Shown here one piece after another: positions 62,998 through 64,000 of a stretch of 64,000 nucleotides of DNA (position 1 is its first letter; each line of letters starts with the position of its first letter). The DNA is from Vibrio harveyi NBRC 15634 = ATCC 14126 = KCTC 12724. Its GTDB lineage: Bacteria; Pseudomonadota; Gammaproteobacteria; Enterobacterales; Vibrionaceae. The position numbers and the translations under genes were made by a program. The stretch lies in the NCBI RefSeq assembly GCF_001591145.1, contig NZ_BCUF01000023.1:21827-85826 (forward strand), given 5' to 3'. The notes below the pieces were generated by a model. It made no database searches. It worked only from the letters and a program-made list of their open reading frames with translations, and was not told the DNA's origin.

Positions 62998-63939
62998 ATG
63001 GCTAAAGATCTATTCTCAACTCTTGACTTAAACCTGCTCAGGACATTCATCATTCTTCATCAAGAGCGCAATATGCGGCGCGCTGCTGAACGTTTGTTTG
63101 TTTCCCAACCCGCCGTGAGCAAAGCGCTACAAAGATTGCGTGATCATTTTGAAGATGAGCTTTTTGTGAAAACTCACCATGGTTTGCGAGCAACCGAATA
63201 TGCCAATGATCTTGCAGAGAGCTTAGCGCCTTTGTTGGACGATATTTCCATAACGATAAATGGTTCCAAGGCATTTAACCCACTGGAAATGAACGGCACG
63301 GTAAAGATCGCTCTGGCACCATTTATTCTTAGTTCTTACGCGAGTGAGATCTTTCAAGCCATCAGGCAAGCTGCCCCTCATGTCCAAATTCATTTGCTGA
63401 ATTGGTCTCGCTCAACCATGGAAGAGATCATCAAGGACGAAGTTGTGTTAGGAGTTAATTACGAAATAAACCATGCACCCAAAGAGCTTCTGACTAAAAT
63501 GATCGTTAAAGATGAATTCTGTGCTTATGTGCGAAAAGATCATCCTCTGCAAGGTCACCGACTGCAGATATCTGATTGCAATGATCTAGAATTTGCAACT
63601 GTCATCGCTGCTGATTGGAACTCGAACATTTCTTTTTCAGAAAAGATCATGAAAATTAAAGGGGTAGAGCCAAAAATTGCGTTTAGATCAGAGCTTCCAT
63701 CAGCCATCATCGACGTAGTCGCAAACTCTGATATGGTGTTTCCTGCATCAAAAACCGTCAATGTTGATAAACTTTATAAGCTACGTAGGTTGGATATTGA
63801 GTTGGATGGTATGGTGATAGAACCATGTTTGCACGCTTACTTCCATCATAAGAATCGTCGTAACGAAACCGTGCACTGGTTACGTAATATCGTGACCGAA
63901 GTGATCATTAGTCACCTCGAACGCCCTCAAGAACAATAA
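62998..63939 (+). CDS. LysR-family transcriptional regulator
   Basis: The 313-residue protein (ATG 62998; the upstream ATG at 62923 would add 25 unlikely residues) begins LFSTLDLNLLRTFIILHQER and has the HTH with VSQPAVSKALQRLRDHFED. It resembles the NahR/LeuO-like branch in its first residues. The PBP-like effector domain is complete. Its target is unknown; it lies next to the luxT-like gene but in a separate unit. Confidence 0.9.
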   Translation: MAKDLFSTLDLNLLRTFIILHQERNMRRAAERLFVSQPAVSKALQRLRDHFEDELFVKTHHGLRATEYANDLAESLAPLLDDISITINGSKAFNPLEMNGTVKIALAPFILSSYASEIFQAIRQAAPHVQIHLLNWSRSTMEEIIKDEVVLGVNYEINHAPKELLTKMIVKDEFCAYVRKDHPLQGHRLQISDCNDLEFATVIAADWNSNISFSEKIMKIKGVEPKIAFRSELPSAIIDVVANSDMVFPASKTVNVDKLYKLRRLDIELDGMVIEPCLHAYFHHKNRRNETVHWLRNIVTEVIISHLERPQEQ

Positions 63940-63980
63940 TAACCATCGGTTATCAAGCTCTCTACCTTGGTTTATTAATA

Positions 63981-64000
63981 ACCCGCCGTTAATGGCGGGG
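63981..64000 (+). terminator. Start of a terminator after the LysR gene, cut by the window end
   Basis: CCCGCC-GTTAAT-GGCGGG at the last bases of the window forms a 6-bp GC stem; the T tract would be beyond the end. Confidence 0.5.

Overview
The window looks like the smaller chromosome of a Vibrio, most probably Vibrio parahaemolyticus or a very close Harveyi-clade relative. The basis is gene content and order: a cpsA-type capsule operon lies beside malK/malEFG, a catalase follows further along, and a LuxT/SwrT-type TetR gene sits at the right end. This matches my memory of the V. parahaemolyticus cps and katE1 neighbourhood; no database was consulted. No rRNA, tRNA, CRISPR array or intact insertion sequence was seen.

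Left part (1-13.1 kb): the tail of a YeaR-like gene, a secreted HAD-like protein (DUF2608), a YiaW/YiaV membrane pair, a LysR regulator and an ADP-ribosylglycohydrolase. Then comes a sugar cluster: manA, a fructose-family PTS IIABC, an AraC regulator, an HPr-EIIA protein, a lone EIIB and a second PTS with A-C-B order. Three copies of a 42-bp composite operator (TGCRTTWACTGGA-N4-TGTAAC-N13-TGTGAT) sit in front of the PTS genes in the same geometry and probably tie the cluster to the AraC protein and CRP.

Middle-left (13.1-20.4 kb): a MITE-like inverted-repeat element, LysR/DoxX, a beta-hydroxyacid dehydrogenase, a possible 19-residue small protein, catalase, and a GST-CurA operon whose divergent-type TetR regulator shares an identical 15-bp operator with it, then YqfB.

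Capsule locus (20.5-32.6 kb, minus strand): eleven genes in order from the undecaprenyl-phosphate sugar transferase through outer-membrane barrel, Wza-like, Wzz/Wzc-like, two NKWYS-family proteins, two GT4 glycosyltransferases, Wzy-like and Wzx-like proteins to a VanZ-like protein. Next to it are malK and divergent malEFG with MalT boxes.

The most unusual block is 40.2-48.5 kb: eight same-strand, tightly packed or overlapping genes that encode only exported proteins. They include three lipoproteins, several proteins carrying LPP20/FlgT-N-like modules, one protein with CsgG-like and FlgT-C-like features, and a MltC-like lytic transglycosylase. No flagellar structural genes are present. I infer an outer-membrane/peptidoglycan-spanning assembly of unknown function.

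Right part (48.5-64 kb): mostly housekeeping and accessory genes: an EamA transporter with an AraC regulator, an M14 peptidase, YedI (DUF808), pyrC, a Pmp3-type membrane protein, a MOSC-FNR-ferredoxin fusion, nadE with a NadD-like nucleotidyltransferase, a PlsC-type acyltransferase, a secreted protein made of exact 20-residue repeats, DUF1496, YfcZ-like, LuxT/SwrT-type TetR and a LysR regulator.
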